DNA of 64,000 nucleotides from the NCBI GenBank assembly GCA_964386435.1, contig CAYLSV010000005.1, forward strand, positions 21,431-85,430, written 5' to 3'. Below the pieces are notes generated by a model that saw only the letters and a program-made list of their open reading frames with translations, was not told the origin of the DNA and did not search any database. Origin of the DNA: CAYLSV01 sp964386435. Lineage in GTDB: Bacteria > Planctomycetota > Phycisphaerae > Tepidisphaerales > Tepidisphaeraceae. The position numbers were made by a program, and so were the translations under genes. Within the stretch, counting starts at the first letter, position 1. Each line of letters opens with the position of its first letter. Of the stretch, positions 36,492 to 45,784 are shown piece by piece.

Positions 36492-37667
36492 TCAACGGCC
36501 GCCGAGCGGGTTAACCGGCGTGTTGCCACCTTGCTTGGAAAGGTTGTAGGTCGTGTCGGCCGTGGTGAGCACCAACGTGTTGCCGTTGAGGCGGGCGGTG
36601 AACGGGAAGTCCTGGCCGCTGGCGTTGAAGGTGCCGGCGAGGTTGGCCGGGTCGGTGCTGCTCAGGCGACCGGGGTAGGTTTGGCCGCCCATCTGGATCA
36701 TCACGGCGTTGTCGGGCAAAATCTCGACGGTGAGCGTGCCGTCGGCGTACTTGCCCACGAGCTCGCCGGCCACGGGGTTGTTCCCGCCAAGCGGCGGCTG
36801 ATTCTCGTCCATAACCGCCGGCTCCGGCATGACGTTACCACCGCCGCCCTGGCCGACGACAAGGATGGTGCCGGTGTTGTTGCTTTGCAGCCGGCCGGTG
36901 CCGTCGACGTTGGCGACCATGCCCGCCTGCTGTTGCTGGCCCTTCATCGTCAGCGTGCCGGTCAGGCTGCTGCTGAGGGCGATGCCAGTTTCGACATCGA
37001 TCACAATCGGGCCGCTGGCCTGGAACTGCGAGTTCACGCCCTGCATGTCGCCTTGACCGCGCATCTCCATCTGCAGTTGGGCGACCTCGCGGCCGTTCTG
37101 TTGCGAGAAGCCGGTCAGCCGCAACTGGGCTTGGGGCGTCATGCCGGGGATGAACCCTTGGGCGGCGTCGGCCGGCGGCTGCCAAGTGTCGCCCACCGCC
37201 ACGGCCCTGCCCGGCAGGATGTCATCGTTGACGTCAAGCATGTTACCGAGTTGCTCGAGCGTCGCCTGATCGAGCTGGGCGGGTGGCTCGACGGTAATCT
37301 GGCCGCCGGCGTCGCGGGTGACGGTCACGGTGCGGCCGGCCAGCGGGAACGGCTGGGGCTGTTGCTGCCCCATCGTCGTCGTCTGGATGCCGCTGTCCTG
37401 GGCGAAGGTGAGCTGCGCCTTGGTGGGTTTGCCGTTCTGGCTTTCGAGCACCTTCATCGTGCCGCTCATCTGGCCGTCGATTTTCTGCTGCATGTTCTGC
37501 TGCTGGCCGTTCATGTTCATCGTCATGTCGACGTCGAACGTCATCCGCTCGCTGAACCGCACCTCGGTGCCCGGCGGCACGTTCTGCCGCAGCTCCCGTT
37601 GCTGGGCCGAGCTGGTTGAGACAAGGGCAAGCGATGCAAAACAGAGGCAGGCGGTGAGAAAGCGCAT
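36492..37667 (-). CDS. Exported hypothetical protein (DUF6263-like), Gln/Met-rich
   Basis: 391 aa. Signal peptide MRFLTACLCFASLALVSTSSA. The next 250 residues (FSERMTFDVDMTMNMNGQQQ, VAVGDTWQPP, LTGTLTMKGQ) resemble the beta-barrel-like DUF6263 family. A C-terminal module (GKYADGTLTVEILPDNAV, YPGRLSSTDP) looks like a lipocalin-type small domain. ATG 37667 is chosen because it opens the signal peptide. Ends VNPLGGR, echoing the tail of the next gene. Function unknown. Confidence 0.7.
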   Translation of the reverse strand: MRFLTACLCFASLALVSTSSAQQRELRQNVPPGTEVRFSERMTFDVDMTMNMNGQQQNMQQKIDGQMSGTMKVLESQNGKPTKAQLTFAQDSGIQTTTMGQQQPQPFPLAGRTVTVTRDAGGQITVEPPAQLDQATLEQLGNMLDVNDDILPGRAVAVGDTWQPPADAAQGFIPGMTPQAQLRLTGFSQQNGREVAQLQMEMRGQGDMQGVNSQFQASGPIVIDVETGIALSSSLTGTLTMKGQQQQAGMVANVDGTGRLQSNNTGTILVVGQGGGGNVMPEPAVMDENQPPLGGNNPVAGELVGKYADGTLTVEILPDNAVMIQMGGQTYPGRLSSTDPANLAGTFNASGQDFPFTARLNGNTLVLTTADTTYNLSKQGGNTPVNPLGGR

Positions 37668-37789
37668 GGGATCTTTCAGATGGGGTTTGTTGATGATGTC
37701 GCGGCGCCGACTTCGCGGCAACGGCTAAAACCCAAGGCGAGAAGCGGCTGCCACAGGTGACACGCCGAGGCGAGAAAAGATGGGCCGCC

Positions 37790-39139
37790 TCAACGGGCCA
37801 AAGGGTTCGCCTTCGGCTTAGCCAGCGGGTTGACCCGCGGCTTGGCCAGCGGGTTTGTCGCGGGTTGGGCGGGCGGCAGCGTGTACCCGTCGGCGAGCTC
37901 GATCGGCTTGCCGGCGACCCACAGCGTCGGGTCGCTGCCGTCGCCGTCGAGGATGAAGCAGTCCCACGTCCACACCTTGCCGTCGCCGAAGCGGAGGGTC
38001 AGCTCGCCGCCGCGCAGGTGGTACGTGCCGCTGTCGGCGCTGTCGCTTTGAGTGTGGTAGCTGACGTGCTCGTGGTGGCCGGTGACGCTGGTGAAGGCCC
38101 GGCGGCCGAAGGTGCCGTCGCGGGCGAACCGCATGGTGCTGCTGCTGCTCACGCCGGCCGACTCGCCGATGCCCGCGGCGAGCGGCGTGTACCGCACCGT
38201 GTACCGCGCCCCGGCAAATCTAAACCCGTCCGGCGGCACGCGCACCCGGAACATCAGCCGCCCGCCGTCCTGCAGGCCGCCGGAGTCGGTGATGTCCAGC
38301 TCGTCCGTCTCGCCGCTGGCGTACCGCAGCTGCACAATGTCGCCGACGACGTGGTAGTGGCCCACGTCCTGCGTGTGGGTCATCGCCAGCGCGGCGGGAT
38401 CGAAGTCGTGGATGCCGCCGGGCGGGATGCCGTCGTAGAACGTGCCGTCGCGGCGGAAGGTGTAGGTGGCGTGCGACATCCGCGTGCTCAACCCGCCGCC
38501 GATCTCCGGCACCAAATCAAGCCGGCTGCCCCACCACAACCCTTCGTACGGCCCGGGCGTCGGCGCGCCCAGCAACGGCTTGGCCCCCAGGCTCACGAAC
38601 GCCAGCGACTCGACGTGGCCCGACAAGAGCGTCGACGCCCGCGCCGCCTGCACCTCGGCCTCACGACGCGGCAGGCGGACGAATATCAACTCGGCCCGAT
38701 CCCCCGCGCGAAACACGGCCGCGACAACCAGCTCTTCCAAATCGCCGTCCCCGGCGTCCACGATCCGTCCGCCGCCGATCAGGATGCGTGCACCGGTCGG
38801 GTTGTGCATGGCCTTCCACCCGGCTGGCTCGAACCGCTCGTCGGCGTCGCAATAGTCGTTGAGCCGCTTGGCCGCCCACGCCTGCAACGCCGCGGTGTCG
38901 CCGCTGAACGGCTCGCCCAGCGCGATGAGGACGTCCGGATCGTCGGCGTCGTCGTCATCATTTTGCAACCGCGCCACCGGCACGTCGGCCTCGCCCTCGT
39001 TGTGGACCCACGTGTCCCACCCGGCGGGCAGTTGGAAGATCACGTTCCCAAACCGCCGTGGCTCGGCAGAATCACCGGCCAAGGCGGGCGACGCCACGAG
39101 CCACGCGAGCAGCACGACGAACCAAAGGATGCGGGCCAT
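37790..39139 (-). CDS. Exported hypothetical protein with C-terminal NPLAKP repeats
   Basis: 449 aa. Signal peptide MARILWFVVLLAWLVASPALA. Two similar beta-rich modules (YTFRRDGTFYDGIPPGG at about 230 and MRFARDGTFGRRAFTS at about 345) suggest an internal duplication. The last residues are three copies of a 7-residue word (NPLAKPR, NPLAKPK, NPLAR). No known family. TACCAT lies 8 nt before the ATG. It lies upstream of, and may be co-transcribed with, the DUF6263-like gene (122 nt apart). Confidence 0.7.
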   Translation of the reverse strand: MARILWFVVLLAWLVASPALAGDSAEPRRFGNVIFQLPAGWDTWVHNEGEADVPVARLQNDDDDADDPDVLIALGEPFSGDTAALQAWAAKRLNDYCDADERFEPAGWKAMHNPTGARILIGGGRIVDAGDGDLEELVVAAVFRAGDRAELIFVRLPRREAEVQAARASTLLSGHVESLAFVSLGAKPLLGAPTPGPYEGLWWGSRLDLVPEIGGGLSTRMSHATYTFRRDGTFYDGIPPGGIHDFDPAALAMTHTQDVGHYHVVGDIVQLRYASGETDELDITDSGGLQDGGRLMFRVRVPPDGFRFAGARYTVRYTPLAAGIGESAGVSSSSTMRFARDGTFGRRAFTSVTGHHEHVSYHTQSDSADSGTYHLRGGELTLRFGDGKVWTWDCFILDGDGSDPTLWVAGKPIELADGYTLPPAQPATNPLAKPRVNPLAKPKANPLAR

Positions 39140-39196
39140 GCGTGACAATGGTACGCACACCCCGACAGGACCTCACGAGCTTTGAGGGCGAACGAG

Positions 39197-39225
39197 AGAA
39201 GCCCCGACACCAGGTCGGGGCTTCT
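39197..39225 (-). terminator. Hairpin terminator after PEP-CTERM gene
   Basis: 12-bp stem AGAAGCCCCGAC / GTCGGGGCTTCT with a 5-nt loop, 26 nt past the minus-strand stop at 39251. The T-run is poor, so it may also serve the opposite strand. Confidence 0.65.
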
Positions 39226-39250
39226 AGAGCTTTAGGTTCCAGCCATCGCC

Positions 39251-40195
39251 TCAGGCGCGGCGGCGAAGCAGGCCCAGCCCGGCGGCCGCGAGCAAGCCGA
39301 GGCTGGCCGGCTCGGGGATGGCGAGACCGGTGATGGTCAGCGGCCCGGCGTTGCTGGAGGTCGAGTCGGCCACGAAACCGTCTGCGAACGTGGTGCCGAA
39401 CCCGCCGGCGGCGAGGAAGTAAGTGTCGGCGGCGATATCGCCCGCGGTCACGACCAAGGCCGACAGGAAAGTGCCGGAGTCGTCATCAAGCAGCACCAGG
39501 TCACCCACGCTGTTGAACAGCGCGAGCTGAGTGTCGTTCGACGGGCTCAGGTCGGTGCCGGCGGTGCTCACGACAAACGACGTGCTGCCGTCGTAGTCGA
39601 ACTCGAAAAACTCAACCTCGCCCGCGTCGAGCTGCGTCGTGACCGTGCCGTCGGCATCCAGAAAAGTCTGCGTCGCGTTGGGGGTTGGCGGTGGGGTGAA
39701 CAGCGAGAAGGTGAGATCAACGTCAAATGCCCCCGGCCCCGTGCCTGCCAGATCCGCGTTGCCGATGAACGCGTCGACCGACAAGTAGTAAGTCCCGGCG
39801 TCGAGCAAGCCGAACGAGCCGCTGGTCGTGATCAGGCCGATCGCGTCCTTTGCCTCGGGGCTGACGCCGGTGGCTTCGTCATTGTCGCCGACAGTCAGGC
39901 CATCGAGCAGAAAAAAGTCGTGGTCCGGCGGGCCGAAGTCATCGTCGGTGCTGGACAGGTCCAGCAACCCGCCTTGATCCAGAGTGAACTGGTAGACCAG
40001 ATCGTTGCTCCACAGGAAATTGTCGTTCGCGTTATTGTAATTGCTGGCATCGTCGGTGGCACCCACAGTGTTGCCGCTGATGCTGGTTGTGCCCAGGGGC
40101 AGGGTGCCAAGGTCGGTGTCGACCACGATCTGGGCCGAGGCGGCGGTGACGGCGAGGGTCGCCGCGGCGGCGGCGAGGGTGAGGTTGCGGTTCAT
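39251..40195 (-). CDS. PEP-CTERM sorting domain protein, DVUA-like prepeptidase C-terminal type
   Basis: 314 aa. Signal peptide MNRNLTLAAAAATLAVTAASA; C-terminal sorting signal IPEPASLGLLAAAGLGLLRR. The central part resembles bacterial pre-peptidase C-terminal (PPC) domains: YQFTLDQGGLLDLSST, DAGTYYLSVDAF, EVEFFEFDYDG, DTYFLAAGG. The tail is almost identical to that of the protein at 34158, so both probably use the same exosortase. ATG 40195 opens the signal peptide; the upstream open frame is not supported. Confidence 0.85.
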   Translation of the reverse strand: MNRNLTLAAAAATLAVTAASAQIVVDTDLGTLPLGTTSISGNTVGATDDASNYNNANDNFLWSNDLVYQFTLDQGGLLDLSSTDDDFGPPDHDFFLLDGLTVGDNDEATGVSPEAKDAIGLITTSGSFGLLDAGTYYLSVDAFIGNADLAGTGPGAFDVDLTFSLFTPPPTPNATQTFLDADGTVTTQLDAGEVEFFEFDYDGSTSFVVSTAGTDLSPSNDTQLALFNSVGDLVLLDDDSGTFLSALVVTAGDIAADTYFLAAGGFGTTFADGFVADSTSSNAGPLTITGLAIPEPASLGLLAAAGLGLLRRRA

Positions 40196-40276
40196 TAGGG
40201 CGATTCTCTCTGAGGCTGCGGAGGCGGCGGGTTCAGGTCCGGCGACTACGCTAGCCCCAAGCCGCCGTCCTCCGGA

Positions 40277-40300
40277 CGAAAATGCCCCCGATTCGGGCAG
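40277..40300 (-). terminator. Possible terminator of the aguA-speA operon
   Basis: On the minus strand GCCCGAATCGGGGGCATTTT forms a short bulged stem (CCCGA/TCGGG) followed by four T residues, about 70 nt after the speA stop. Confidence 0.4.
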
Positions 40301-40368
40301 TTGTTGACGGCCCGTTGTTAAGCTGGGGAATTGAGCGCGATCCCGCCGACGTCCGCGCGTCGTGGCGG

Positions 40369-42300
40369 TCATTCCAGATACGTGTACCCCTCCAGGCCGT
40401 CCTCGTAGAACTTCAGCAGCTGCCGGCTCTCGGCAACGCTGATCCGGTTGCCGCGGAGCGCTGTCTCGACGTGGCGGCGCATGAGCCGCACAAGTTGCTT
40501 CGGGTCGTAGTGGACGTACTTCAGCACCGTCTCGCAATCGTCGCCCTCGATGACTTCGTCGATCTGATAACGGCCCTTGGCGTCGATGCGGACGTGGACG
40601 GCGTGGGTGTCACCAAACAGATTGTGCAAATCGCCGAGGATTTCCTGGTACGCCCCGACGAGAAACGCGCCGATCAGATAGCTCTCGCCGGTGTAGGGGT
40701 GCATGGGCAGGGTTTCGCGGACGGTGTTGCCGCGGGCACGGTGGCCGCCGACGAAGCGGTCGATTTTGCCGTCGCTGTCGCATGTCACATCGGCCAGAAT
40801 GCCCCGGCACGTCGGCTGCTCGCCCAGGCGGTGGATGGGCATGATCGGGAACAACTGGTCGATGGCCCACGAATCGGGCATCGACTGGAAAATGCTCATG
40901 TTGCAGAAGTACGTGTCGCTGAGCATGGACTCCAAATGGTCGAACTCGGTTGGGAAGTCCTCCATTTGCTTGGCAATGCGGAGAATCTTGCTGGCCGTGG
41001 CGAAGTAGAACTTCTCGCCCAGCGCGCGGTCCTTTAGCGAGCAGTAGCCCAAACGGAACAAGTCCTCCATCTGCCGGCGGTCGGCCTCGATGTCGTGGAA
41101 CAGCTCGCCGACGTTCTTCTCGTTGATCGTGTCGTGGGCGACAGCGAGCATCTTCACGGGCGTCGGCAACGCCTCCCGCTCCTCATCGCTGAGCGTCGGC
41201 AGGCTGAACCGCTGGAAGCCGCTCCAGCCGATGACGTCGAACACCATCACCGCGTGGTACGCCACCATCGCCCGGCCGCTCTCGCTGACAATCGTCGGGT
41301 GCGGCTCGTTCGCTTTGTCGCAAATGTCCTTCACATGCCAGACGACGTCGTTGGCGTACTCGCGCAAGCCGTAGTTGATGCTGCCGATGTTCGCACTCGC
41401 CGAGCCGTCATAATCGACGCCCAAGCCGCCACCGACGTCGACGATGTTGAGCCCGCTCGCCCCCAGCGCCCGCAGCTCGACGTAGACGCGGGCCAACTCG
41501 CTGATGGCGTCGCGCACGTTGTTGATAGCGTAGATCTGGCTGCCGAGGTGGAAGTGCAGCATGGCAAGGGCATCCGCCATGTCGTGCTGCTTGAGGTAGT
41601 CGAGGACTTCGAGGATTTCGCTGACAAACAAGCCGAACTTGCTCCGCACGCCGCCCGACTGCTCCCACCGGCCGGCGCCTTTGCTCGTCAGCTTCACCCG
41701 CACGCCGATCTCCGGCACCGCGCCGTGCTGCTTGCACGAGCGGACCAGCTCCTCGACCTCGCTCATCTTCTCGATCACCGGGATCACCCGCCGGCCGATC
41801 TTCTTCGCCAATACCACCGCCTCGATGAACTCGGCGTCCTTGAACCCGTTGCAGATGATCGGCGTGTCGTCGGAGTCGACAATTGCCATCACCGCCAAGA
41901 GCTCCGGCTTGCTGCCCGCCTCCAGACCGAAGCCGTGCTGTCGGCCGAAGTGGTAAATCTCCTCGACCACGTGCCGGCTCTGGTTGACCTTGATCGGGTA
42001 GACACAGCGGTACTCGCCCCCGTAGTCGTACTCCGCCAGCGCCCCGTTGAACGCCTCGGCCAGCTGCGTCACGCGGTGGTCCAGCACGTCGGTGAACCGC
42101 AGCAGCATGGGCGTCGATACGTCCCGCTGCCGCAGCTCATCGACCAGCGCTTTGAGGTCCACGCCGACCTCGTCCTGCCGCGGATGCACGGCCAAGTGGC
42201 CAGCCTCGTTCACGCGAAAGTAGCCCTGCCCCCACCGCCGCACGCCGTACAACTTCTCGGCGTCGCCCGTCGACCATGTCGTCGCATTCTCTCCGGTCAT
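40369..42300 (-). CDS. speA: Biosynthetic arginine decarboxylase
   Basis: 643 aa, full length. PLP-dependent decarboxylation of arginine to agmatine. PLP Lys in YPIKVNQ (about residue 104); GLEAGSKPEL, FHLGSQI, VDVGGGLGVDYDG and the C-terminal CDSDGKID with its catalytic-region Cys are all present. Second gene of a minus-strand operon; ATG 42300 lies 9 nt after the agmatine deiminase stop, so both steps of arginine-to-N-carbamoylputrescine are encoded together. The third enzyme (aguB) is not in the window. Confidence 0.96.
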   Translation of the reverse strand: MTGENATTWSTGDAEKLYGVRRWGQGYFRVNEAGHLAVHPRQDEVGVDLKALVDELRQRDVSTPMLLRFTDVLDHRVTQLAEAFNGALAEYDYGGEYRCVYPIKVNQSRHVVEEIYHFGRQHGFGLEAGSKPELLAVMAIVDSDDTPIICNGFKDAEFIEAVVLAKKIGRRVIPVIEKMSEVEELVRSCKQHGAVPEIGVRVKLTSKGAGRWEQSGGVRSKFGLFVSEILEVLDYLKQHDMADALAMLHFHLGSQIYAINNVRDAISELARVYVELRALGASGLNIVDVGGGLGVDYDGSASANIGSINYGLREYANDVVWHVKDICDKANEPHPTIVSESGRAMVAYHAVMVFDVIGWSGFQRFSLPTLSDEEREALPTPVKMLAVAHDTINEKNVGELFHDIEADRRQMEDLFRLGYCSLKDRALGEKFYFATASKILRIAKQMEDFPTEFDHLESMLSDTYFCNMSIFQSMPDSWAIDQLFPIMPIHRLGEQPTCRGILADVTCDSDGKIDRFVGGHRARGNTVRETLPMHPYTGESYLIGAFLVGAYQEILGDLHNLFGDTHAVHVRIDAKGRYQIDEVIEGDDCETVLKYVHYDPKQLVRLMRRHVETALRGNRISVAESRQLLKFYEDGLEGYTYLE

Positions 42301-42309
42301 TGCCGCAGC

Positions 42310-43377
42310 TTACGGCACCTCCGGCACCGCCGGCTGCTGCTGCGTCAGGCAGTGGATCGCCCCCAAACCCCAGATGATCTCGTCGCACGGCACCCCCACC
42401 ACCGCCCGCCCCGGCAGCCGGCTGCGCAGCACCTCCAGCGTCGGCTCGGCCGCGGGCGAACCGAACGTCGGCACCAGCAACGCCCCGTTGACGAAGTGGA
42501 AGTTCATGTACGTCGCCGGCATCCGCTCGCCCTCGATCTCCACCGCCGCCGGCATCGGCAGCTCCACCACGTCATATGGATGCCCGTCCACGTCCCGCAG
42601 CGCCCGGCATTGCTCGGCCGCCGCCATTGTCACTTGATGGTTCGCGTCGTCCGGATCACGCTCCACGCCCACGACAATCGTCCGCTCATCGAGGAACCGT
42701 GCCAGGCAGTCAACGTGGCCGTCCGTGTCGTCGCCGGCGATGCCGCCCATCAGCCACAGCACCTGCTGTTGGCCGTAAAACTCCAGCAAAAACCGCTCGA
42801 GTTCGCTTTTCGACAGCGTCGGGTTGCGGTTGGGATTGAGCAGGCAATCCGTGGTCGTCAGCACGCTGCCGCGGCCATCAAAGTCGACCGCCCCGCCCTC
42901 CATCACGATGCCCGGCGAGAACAGCCGCAACCCCAACGCCTCGGCCACCCTCATCGGCACGCGGTTGTCATCCTCCCACGGCGGATACTTCCCGCCCCAG
43001 GCATTAAACTGCCAATCCACCACCGCCACGTCCCCCGCCTCATCGGCCTTAGTCACAAACGCCGGCCCATGATCGCGGCACCAACTCTCGTTCGTCGGCA
43101 CGTGGAAAAATTGCACGTCCTCGAGCAAATCTACCGGCATCCCGTGGGCCATCATCTGCCCCCGCGCCCGCGTCTCCCACGCCGCATCCAACACGTTGAT
43201 GAACAACGGCTCCCGCCGGGCGATTTCCGCCGCCAGATTCACGATCTGCGGCAACACCTTCTCGTACCGCCCCGGAAAACTGATCCCCTCCGGCCGCGGC
43301 CAACTCATCCACGTTCCGGCATGACGCGCCCACTCCGGCGGAAACGAGAAACCAAGCTCACGCGGCGTGCGGTTCAA
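42310..43377 (-). CDS. aguA: Agmatine deiminase
   Basis: 355 aa. Hydrolyses agmatine to N-carbamoylputrescine. ESWCRDHGPAF, EGGAVDFDG and the nucleophile Cys in GAIHCLTQQ (about residue 343) mark the peptidyl-arginine-deiminase-type family; GDDTDGHVD holds the His/Asp pair. Starts with TTG at 43377; TATTCT lies 6 nt before it. First gene of the aguA-speA operon, so the order is opposite to the pathway. Confidence 0.95.
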   Translation of the reverse strand: MNRTPRELGFSFPPEWARHAGTWMSWPRPEGISFPGRYEKVLPQIVNLAAEIARREPLFINVLDAAWETRARGQMMAHGMPVDLLEDVQFFHVPTNESWCRDHGPAFVTKADEAGDVAVVDWQFNAWGGKYPPWEDDNRVPMRVAEALGLRLFSPGIVMEGGAVDFDGRGSVLTTTDCLLNPNRNPTLSKSELERFLLEFYGQQQVLWLMGGIAGDDTDGHVDCLARFLDERTIVVGVERDPDDANHQVTMAAAEQCRALRDVDGHPYDVVELPMPAAVEIEGERMPATYMNFHFVNGALLVPTFGSPAAEPTLEVLRSRLPGRAVVGVPCDEIIWGLGAIHCLTQQQPAVPEVP

Positions 43378-43439
43378 GGCAGCAGAATAAGCACCTTTCG
43401 TCCGTATCGTCTGTTCCGTTTTTCGGTCATCATCAGCCG

Positions 43440-44501
43440 GTGCCCGTTGCCCTTGATCCGTCGCTCTGGTCGCTCCCGTGGGCGATTACCGCCTTCCTCG
43501 TTGCCGCCGTGGTCATTGCCTTCGCCGGGACGTTTCTGGCCGGGCTCGCCGACCGCCTCGCCGACCTCACGGGCATGGGCGAGGCCGTCACCGGGGCGCT
43601 GTTGCTCGGGGCGGGCACGAGTTTGCCGGGCATCCTGACCAGCACCGTCGCCGCCGGCTCGGGCTACCCGCAGCTGGCCGTCTCCAACGCCGTCGGCGGG
43701 CTGGCGGCGCAGACCGTGTTCCTCGTCGTCGCCGATTTGTTCCACCGCAAGGCCAACCTCGAACACGCCGCCGCCAGCGTGCCCAACATCCTCAACGGCA
43801 CGCTGCTCATCGCGCTCCTGGGCCTGATCCTCACGGCCGCGGCGCTGCCGTCGTTCACGGTGTGGGCCGTCCACCCGGTATCGCCGCTGCTGTTCGCGGC
43901 GTACTGGTTCGGGCTGCGGCTCAGCCGCCACGCCCACGAGAAGCCGGCCTGGACGCCGGAGCAGACGCCCGAGACCGAGGAGGACGACGGCGGCGACGCC
44001 GAAAAACACGAAGGCCACACCGTCCGCGGCACGGCCCTGAAGTTCGTCGGGTTGCTGGCGATCATCTTCGTCGCCGGCTGGGTCGTCGCCCGCAGCGGCC
44101 AGACGCTGGCCAGCTCCACCGGCATGAACGAGAGCTTCGTCGGCGCGGGCCTGACCGCCGTGGCCACGAGCTTGCCCGAGCTGGTGACCAGCATCGCCGC
44201 CGTCCGCCGGGGGGCGCTGACGCTGGCGGTGGGCAACATCATTGGCGGCAACGCGTTCGACACCTTGTTCTGCGGCGCGGCCGACGTGGCTTACCGCGAC
44301 GGCAGCATCTACCACGCCGTCGCCGGCGGGCTGGGCCGGCCCGAGCAGCTGCTGATCGCCGTGACCGTGCTGATGACCGCCGTGCTCGTGGCCGGCATGG
44401 TCCGCCGCCAAAAGCAGGGGCCCGGCGGCATCGGGTTCGAGAGCGTGCTGATCCTGCTGCTCTACGCCGGCACCCTCGCCGCCGTCGGCTTCGCGTTCTG
44501 A
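43440..44501 (+). CDS. Ca2+/cation antiporter (CaCA, YrbG-like)
   Basis: 353 aa, about ten helices in two halves with inverted alpha repeats: GAGTSLPGILTS with SNAVGGLAAQT, and VATSLPELVTS with GNIIGGNAFDT. These form the cation site of sodium/calcium exchanger-like proteins. A cytosolic acidic/His-rich loop (residues 165-200) separates the halves. The second half keeps the conserved Glu (PELV), but the first has Gly (LPGI), so exchange stoichiometry may differ. Divergent from aguA with 62 nt between starts. Confidence 0.88.
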   Translation: MPVALDPSLWSLPWAITAFLVAAVVIAFAGTFLAGLADRLADLTGMGEAVTGALLLGAGTSLPGILTSTVAAGSGYPQLAVSNAVGGLAAQTVFLVVADLFHRKANLEHAAASVPNILNGTLLIALLGLILTAAALPSFTVWAVHPVSPLLFAAYWFGLRLSRHAHEKPAWTPEQTPETEEDDGGDAEKHEGHTVRGTALKFVGLLAIIFVAGWVVARSGQTLASSTGMNESFVGAGLTAVATSLPELVTSIAAVRRGALTLAVGNIIGGNAFDTLFCGAADVAYRDGSIYHAVAGGLGRPEQLLIAVTVLMTAVLVAGMVRRQKQGPGGIGFESVLILLLYAGTLAAVGFAF

Positions 44502-44508
44502 CCGAGGC

Positions 44509-45612
44509 TCACTCCGCCGCCGGGCCGATCACGTACCCCACGCCGCCGGCGTTCTCGAACCACGCCCGCTCCACGTCGGCCCGCGCCAGCACCGCCGCCT
44601 CGCCCCGCCCGGCGCTGGCCGGGTCGTTGACGATCACGTCGCCGCCGGGCGTCAACCCGCGAACCACGAACAAGTGCCCGGCCGTCGCGTCCATCAAAAA
44701 CGACGGCGCCTCGCCCGCGGCGAAATTGTGCGACGCGACGATCACCCGATTGTCGCGCAAGTGCCGGGCAACTTGCTCCCACGTCGTGAACCGTTCGAGG
44801 TGCGCCCGCACGCCCAGCTCGTTGGCGCGGGCGACGGCGCGGTTCCAGTTGCCGAAAATGCCGTGCTCGCGGTCGAAAGTTTTCACCGCGTTCTCCCGCA
44901 CGTCCGTCTCGACGCCGAACGCGGCCGCGGCCATCGCCACGCTCGTCGGGCTGCAAATCTCCCGCTTGATCTGCGGCCCGCCCGAGCTTTGCGGCACGAA
45001 CGGCACAACCACGTCGCCGCTCCAACTCGCCCGCCCGGCGTCGGGTCGCTCGCCGCCGCTGCGCATGGCGACGCTGATCCGTTCGATTGTGGGCGTCGCG
45101 TGCAAATCGAACGCGAACAGCCGCGCCCGCACCTGCCACGCCTCGGCCGGGCGGTTGAGCTCCAGGATGTCGATCGCCACCGCCCCGTGCTCGAACACCT
45201 CCGGCTCACGCGGCGGGGGCACCTCGCCCCAGTACCCGAAGTCCAGCCACGGCGACCACGCCCCGTCCACCCGCACCCGCCCGCTGAACCGCACCCCCGT
45301 CCCCGCCGGCGCGTCGACCGCCCAGCTCGGCAGCACCTCCCTCAACGGCCGCCCCGCCGCGTAGGCCGGCGACGTCCACGTGCCGGTCCGCGGGTAGCCT
45401 GACACCTCGCCCAGCGTGACGACGTCGCCCGCCACCACGCCCCGCGCCTCGCCGGTTGAGAAGTCGGTCAGATGCACCAACCGATCGCGGATCATCCCAA
45501 TCCCCGGCTCGACGATTGGGGCGGCCTCCTCATCGTCGAACGCCGACCACACCAGCGCCAACGCCAACCCCGCGGCCACCACGAACGCCAAGATCACGAG
45601 CCAGAACCGCAT
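44509..45612 (-). CDS. C39-like cysteine peptidase, membrane-anchored
   Basis: 367 aa. N-terminal helix FWLVILAFVVAAGLALALVW, a beta-rich region (60-220), then a peptidase C39-like papain fold with Cys in REICSPTSVAMA, His in TAGHLFVVRGL and Asn/Asp in VNDPAS. The active site looks complete. No transporter is attached, so it is not a bacteriocin exporter; it probably cleaves an envelope substrate. TAGACT lies 6 nt before the ATG. Convergent with the CaCA gene (7 nt). Confidence 0.82.
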   Translation of the reverse strand: MRFWLVILAFVVAAGLALALVWSAFDDEEAAPIVEPGIGMIRDRLVHLTDFSTGEARGVVAGDVVTLGEVSGYPRTGTWTSPAYAAGRPLREVLPSWAVDAPAGTGVRFSGRVRVDGAWSPWLDFGYWGEVPPPREPEVFEHGAVAIDILELNRPAEAWQVRARLFAFDLHATPTIERISVAMRSGGERPDAGRASWSGDVVVPFVPQSSGGPQIKREICSPTSVAMAAAAFGVETDVRENAVKTFDREHGIFGNWNRAVARANELGVRAHLERFTTWEQVARHLRDNRVIVASHNFAAGEAPSFLMDATAGHLFVVRGLTPGGDVIVNDPASAGRGEAAVLARADVERAWFENAGGVGYVIGPAAE

Positions 45613-45645
45613 GGGACGAGTCTAACAAAACGGGAGGTGAACGTC

Positions 45646-45754
45646 GCCGAAACCCCCACCGCCGTGGTGACGGCGGGGCTGCGCCTGCGGTCCGAGTCGG
45701 TCACACTTGCGGCGTAGCCCCGCCGTCACACGGCGGTGGGGGCTTCAGCGAGTT
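45646..45754. repeat. REP-like element family B, inverted pair
   Basis: Left copy 45646-45683 (CCCCCACCGCCGTGGTGACG, then GCGGGGCTGCGCC); right copy 45710-45754 is its inverse (GTAGCCCCGCCGTCACACGG, then CGGTGGGGGCTTCAGCG). It fills the space between divergent C39 and methyltransferase genes. Confidence 0.85.
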
Positions 45755-45784
45755 CCGGCCCCCGAGCCGCCCTACGTTCCCCTC

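Noticed and set aside
41095..43638. Open frame of over 800 codons on the plus strand across speA and aguA
   Set aside because: Entirely antisense to two genes with strong family motifs; the translation is His/Arg/Leu-rich and shows no domain.
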